Part shown: one piece after another, positions 61,463 to 64,000 of the stretch
How positions within the stretch are numbered: position 1 is the stretch's first letter
Layout: every line of letters begins with the position of its first letter
Assembly: GCA_965250115.1 (NCBI GenBank)
Contig: CBDFNJ010000002.1
Coordinates: forward strand, 1,364,001-1,428,000
DNA from: CBDFHB01 sp965250115
GTDB taxonomy: Bacteria > Acidobacteriota > Vicinamibacteria > Marinacidobacterales > SMYC01
Direction: 5' to 3'
DNA length: 64,000 bases
Translations under genes and position numbers: made by a program
Notes under the pieces: generated by a model
Seen by the model: only the letters and a program-made list of their open reading frames with translations
The model's database searches: none
Told to the model about the DNA's origin: nothing

Positions 61463-62332
61463 ATGAACTGGCTCGAATACGTGCCGCAGATCCTCGACTT
61501 CCAGCTTTTTCAGCTGGGAGGCAACCCGATCACAGTGTTGCACCTGGCGATGTTCGCGCTCACGCTCATCGTCACGCACGTTCTCGCCCGTTCCGCGCGA
61601 CGGATCTTGACGGCTTACGTTCTCGCCGAGATCGAGCCGGCGCCCCGTTACGTTATCATTCGCTTCACACAGTATCTCCTCTGGCTCATTGGTATCGCTG
61701 TTGCCGTCGAGCTCCTCAACGTGGACCTCACAGCCTTGACCGTCGTAGCGGGGGCGCTCGGAATTGGAATCGGCTTCGGTCTCCAAAACGTGGTGAACAA
61801 CCTCGTCTCGGGCGTCGTCTTGCTTCTCGAGCAGCCGGTGCGATTTCGAGATCGTGTTTCGGTCGAGAACGTCGAGGGCCAGGTCGAGAATATCAACTTC
61901 CGCGCCACGACGATCCTTACCAACGACAACATCTCGATCATCGTGCCCAACTCGCAGCTCATCAATCAAACGGTTATCAACTGGTCCCATGGCGACCCGC
62001 GGATACGAGTTCACGTGCCGGTCGGAGTCGCCTATGGATCGGACGTCGAGCTGGTGACGGAAACGTTGTTGGCCGTGGCGCGCGCACAGCCGGAAGTCCT
62101 TGCGCGTCCGGAGCCCGAGGTGCGCTTTCTCGCCTTCGGAGACTCGTCGCTGAACTTCGAGCTTCTCGTCTGGTCGGACGAGCCGCCGAACTATCATCGG
62201 TTGCGCAGCAAGCTGAACTACGCCATCGACGCTGCGTTCCGCGAAAAAGGCGTCGAGATCCCTTTCCCCCAAACAGACGTGCACCTCAAGACACCGACGG
62301 CACAAGACTTGACCAAAGCATTCTCCAAATAG
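61463..62332 (+). CDS. Small mechanosensitive channel (MscS family)
   Basis: A 289-residue protein. Start ATG 61463. Three hydrophobic helices are followed by the pore-lining TM3 (LTVVAGALGIGIGFGLQNVV) with its Gly/Ala pattern and the cytoplasmic beta domain: RFRDRVSVENVEGQVENINF, RATTILTNDNISIIVPNSQL, then the alpha/beta end (ELLVWSDEPPNYHRLRSKLN). MscS channels release osmolytes on hypo-osmotic shock. Length and motifs match the standard MscS core. Followed at 71 bp by the YceI gene. Confidence 0.93.
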   Translation: MNWLEYVPQILDFQLFQLGGNPITVLHLAMFALTLIVTHVLARSARRILTAYVLAEIEPAPRYVIIRFTQYLLWLIGIAVAVELLNVDLTALTVVAGALGIGIGFGLQNVVNNLVSGVVLLLEQPVRFRDRVSVENVEGQVENINFRATTILTNDNISIIVPNSQLINQTVINWSHGDPRIRVHVPVGVAYGSDVELVTETLLAVARAQPEVLARPEPEVRFLAFGDSSLNFELLVWSDEPPNYHRLRSKLNYAIDAAFREKGVEIPFPQTDVHLKTPTAQDLTKAFSK

Positions 62333-62403
62333 CGAGTTGAACGGCGGAGTGCGTTCGCAATGCAGTCTAAACAATGCACGACGACGAGATATCATAGGCA
62401 CCT

Positions 62404-62976
62404 ATGAACATCCTCACCGGTCTCGCCGCCATGCTCCTTATTGGACCCGTGCAGGCCGGCGCCCAGCGCCACATCATCGATCCGCAGCACCTCACGGTGG
62501 GGTTTCTGGTCGAGCACGTGGGCTTCGCCAAAGTATTCGGACGCTTTCGCGAGGCAGAGGGGAGTTTCGATTTCGACGAAACGACCGGCGAGATCCGGAA
62601 CATCCGCGTGGTCGTGAAGACCGCGAGCGTCGACACGGCCGTCGAGCGTCGAGACCGTCACCTTCGGAGCGCCGACTTCCTGAACGTCGAAGAATATCCA
62701 GAGATGGTCTTCGAGTCGCAGGGCGCCAAGCTCGTCGACCGCAAAGCGACGATCGAAGGGAACCTGAGCCTCATCGGTTCCACCCGGCCGATCCGGCTGG
62801 ACGTAACCTGGAACAAGAGCGGGACGTCGCCGCAACGGGGTAATCCCTACGTCACCGGCCTGTCGGTGCGGGGAAGCTTTCGCCGGAGCGAATTCGGAAT
62901 GACCTACGGGGTGGCCGATGCGGTCGTGGGCAACGAGGTGGAGCTCATCATCGAGCTCGAAGCCCGTCGTCAATGA
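62404..62976 (+). CDS. YceI-family secreted lipocalin-like protein
   Basis: A 190-residue protein starting ATG 62404, with a signal peptide (NILTGLAAMLLIGPVQAGA). YceI fold: HVGFAKVFGRFREAEGSFDF, VVVKTASVDTAVERRDRHLR, SADFLNVEEYPEMVFESQGA, GNLSLIGSTRPIRLDVTWN and FRRSEFGMTYGVADAVVGNE. The family binds polyisoprenoid or amphiphilic ligands in the periplasm. Complete and canonical. Confidence 0.94.
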   Translation: MNILTGLAAMLLIGPVQAGAQRHIIDPQHLTVGFLVEHVGFAKVFGRFREAEGSFDFDETTGEIRNIRVVVKTASVDTAVERRDRHLRSADFLNVEEYPEMVFESQGAKLVDRKATIEGNLSLIGSTRPIRLDVTWNKSGTSPQRGNPYVTGLSVRGSFRRSEFGMTYGVADAVVGNEVELIIELEARRQ

Positions 62977-63016
62977 AAGTGTTCCTCTTCCCGGTCCGTT
63001 CTTGCTTCGAAAAAGG

Positions 63017-63514
63017 CTATTGAGGCGATCTTCGAAACGTCCGCACGAAGCGAACCAGCCAGACGGTCCCAAAAGTCAGGTAAGCGCCCAGCAGCCACCA
63101 CATCTTGGTCGAATCGATCGTCCAGTCTGGAGTGAGATTGGCCTCCATGGCGATCCACAGCACGCACATCACAAGAATCAGCGTTCCGATACCAAACCAC
63201 TCGATCTGCCGCGTCATGAAATCGATCGTCGACACCCGCCGCTCGAGAGAGAGCCAGTAGTCGCGATTGGGAAGGTTGTACCACCTCGTCGGCATGACTC
63301 GAAAAAGCAGGCCGATACCGCCGAAGAGGGCGACGACGAGAAGCAACATGGCGCCCGACAGAAGGAAGAACCCGTCGCGTGACTGGTAGCCGTTAGGCCG
63401 TCCCGCCCCGTCGAAGTGCGACGCCATCGGGTCCGGAATCAGCGGATAGTAGTGCTGCATCAACAATACCGCCCCCACGGCCAGGAGGAGCAAAATCGTT
63501 TTCGACGTGGCCAT
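63017..63514 (-). CDS. DUF1648-type membrane protein
   Basis: A 165-residue protein from ATG 63514. First TM helix TILLLLAVGAVLLMQHYYP, then the DUF1648 signature YPLIPDPMASHFDGAGRPNGY. Three further helices follow (LLSGAMLLLVVALFGGIGLL, FGIGTLILVMCVLWIAME, MWWLLGAYLTFGTVWLVRFV) and a basic C-terminus. DUF1648 is found in SdpI-like immunity and related membrane proteins; no SdpC-like toxin is nearby, so the role is unknown. Confidence 0.85.
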   Translation of the reverse strand: MATSKTILLLLAVGAVLLMQHYYPLIPDPMASHFDGAGRPNGYQSRDGFFLLSGAMLLLVVALFGGIGLLFRVMPTRWYNLPNRDYWLSLERRVSTIDFMTRQIEWFGIGTLILVMCVLWIAMEANLTPDWTIDSTKMWWLLGAYLTFGTVWLVRFVRTFRRSPQ

Positions 63515-63608
63515 CGCTTGGACTCAGACTAGCAACCGAGTGGCGAAAGCGTCAAAGCCCTCCCCTGCCGTCCCCTCGGGACCCGCGCCAACCCCGCCTT
63601 CCTGATTC

Positions 63609-63623
63609 GTTACCAAAAGTAAC
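63609..63623. promoter_or_regulatory. Palindrome GTTAC-N5-GTAAC upstream of the 66-aa gene
   Basis: GTTACCAAAAGTAAC, identical at 14 of 15 positions to the palindrome at 29370-29384. It lies ~95 bp upstream of the sigma-54 promoter, a suitable distance for an activator or repressor site. Confidence 0.4.
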
Positions 63624-63670
63624 TAACGCGCGGGCGGATCGAGGCAACGTCAACTTCTGTAAACGACTCT

Positions 63671-63690
63671 AACACCTAGTGTTAACTAGG
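63671..63690. promoter_or_regulatory. Overlapping palindromes upstream of the sigma-54 promoter
   Basis: AACAC-CTA-GTGTT (63671-63683) and CCTAGT-GTTA-ACTAGG (63675-63690) overlap, ending 12 bp before the -24 element. They could bind an enhancer-binding protein or a repressor. Confidence 0.4.
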
Positions 63691-63702
63691 AATAGCACCC
63701 GT

Positions 63703-63717
63703 TGGCCCCGCTCTTGC
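63703..63717 (+). promoter_or_regulatory. Sigma-54 (-24/-12) promoter
   Basis: TGGC at 63703-63706 and TTGC at 63714-63717 give the invariant GG and GC with exactly the sigma-54 spacing (TGGC-N7-TTGC). Predicted start ~63729, just before AAAGGAGG and ATG 63747. Sequence match only. Confidence 0.6.
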
Positions 63718-63746
63718 GCTGCATTCCTATTGAAAGGAGGTCTACC

Positions 63747-63947
63747 ATGATGCATGAACTGCTATCGCCTCCACCCGCGCCGAAACCCACAGTCCACGTC
63801 GAGCCCTGTCGAGACGGGGGCAAGCCTCGCAAGAAGGTGAGGGTTGTCTTCAGTTATCAGGGACGCATGCAGGAGGACGAGCATCTCTTCGACACGCTCG
63901 ATGAAGCGCTCACCTATGCGCGCTACATCTGCAGCGACGACGAGTAA
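63747..63947 (+). CDS. Small 66-aa protein behind a sigma-54 promoter
   Basis: ATG 63747 (or 63750) follows a near-perfect ribosome site AAAGGAGG. The sequence (MMHELLSPPPAPKPTVHVEP, KKVRVVFSYQGRMQEDEHLF, DTLDEALTYARYICSDDE) suggests a compact beta-beta-alpha domain with an acidic tail, like DUF2188-type small proteins, although no certain family is recognised. No signal peptide. With a putative sigma-54 promoter and palindromes upstream it may be a strongly induced, conditionally expressed small protein. The next 50 bp to the window end show nothing. Confidence 0.75.
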   Translation: MMHELLSPPPAPKPTVHVEPCRDGGKPRKKVRVVFSYQGRMQEDEHLFDTLDEALTYARYICSDDE

Positions 63948-64000
63948 GTAGGCGGACAGCCTAAAACGACGACTACCCTGACACAGGGGGGGCTCGTCTT

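Overview
The window is GC-rich bacterial DNA from a Gram-negative chromosome. It encodes outer-membrane-type secreted proteins, PEGA and YceI proteins, FG-GAP/DUF2341/LamG surface proteins with gingipain-type (C25) protease domains, a Tat-dependent molybdenum hydroxylase and a PQQ-type sugar dehydrogenase. This mix resembles Acidobacteriota or neighbouring soil/sediment or host-associated lineages; that placement is inference, because no rRNA or other phylogenetic marker is present.

Layout: 1-3.2 kb holds two DUF4214-like proteins, a pilin-like membrane protein with a small membrane partner, and a Uma2 nuclease. 3.2-8.4 kb is a MoxR ATPase / DUF58 / transglutaminase (TgpA-like, frameshifted) operon followed by an EEP-family hydrolase. 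9.3-22.9 kb carries two giant modular secreted proteins. The first (FG-GAP plus C25 protease) is split by an ISL3-family element. The second (DUF2341/LamG/beta-helix) has three frameshifts and then runs in frame into a copper P-type ATPase that lacks its own N-terminus. 22.8-27 kb has a PaaK-like ligase, a sugar dehydrogenase and a PEGA protein. 27.1-31 kb is a decayed glycerol locus: glpF is cut by an IS256-type element with a perfect 8-bp target duplication, and glpD is cut by an amber codon. 31-33.2 kb is a LemA / TPM / TPM operon. 34-36.4 kb is a GH25-like/Fn3/M23 peptidoglycan hydrolase with an amber codon. 36.8-42.8 kb is a third giant C25 protein, with an in-frame TGA and a frameshift. 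43-47.7 kb has a broken DsrE gene, an SGNH hydrolase and a translationally coupled outer-membrane/His-Met-rich secreted protein pair. 47.8-50.4 kb is a mobile-element pile-up: an amidohydrolase stump, a transposase stump and a group II intron. 50.5-55 kb is a molybdenum hydroxylase pair and a beta-propeller protein. 55.2-61.3 kb is again IS-dominated (IS256-like, istB, IS5-like) with a degraded ABC permease and a PIN/RHH toxin-antitoxin pair. 61.4-64 kb returns to intact genes: MscS, YceI, a DUF1648 protein, and a 66-aa protein behind a good sigma-54 promoter match.

The dominant theme is gene disruption. At least four in-frame stops, about eight frameshifts and several IS or rearrangement breaks are visible. 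The clean IS insertions with target duplications argue for real genome decay with IS expansion. The many single-base indels could also include long-read consensus errors. All four in-frame stops are explicable as C:G to T:A transitions.

The best candidates for something little described are the three-member family of modular C25 surface proteases, the coupled outer-membrane/His-Met-rich secreted pair, the repeated 74-bp tail sequence, and the C25-CopA chimera.
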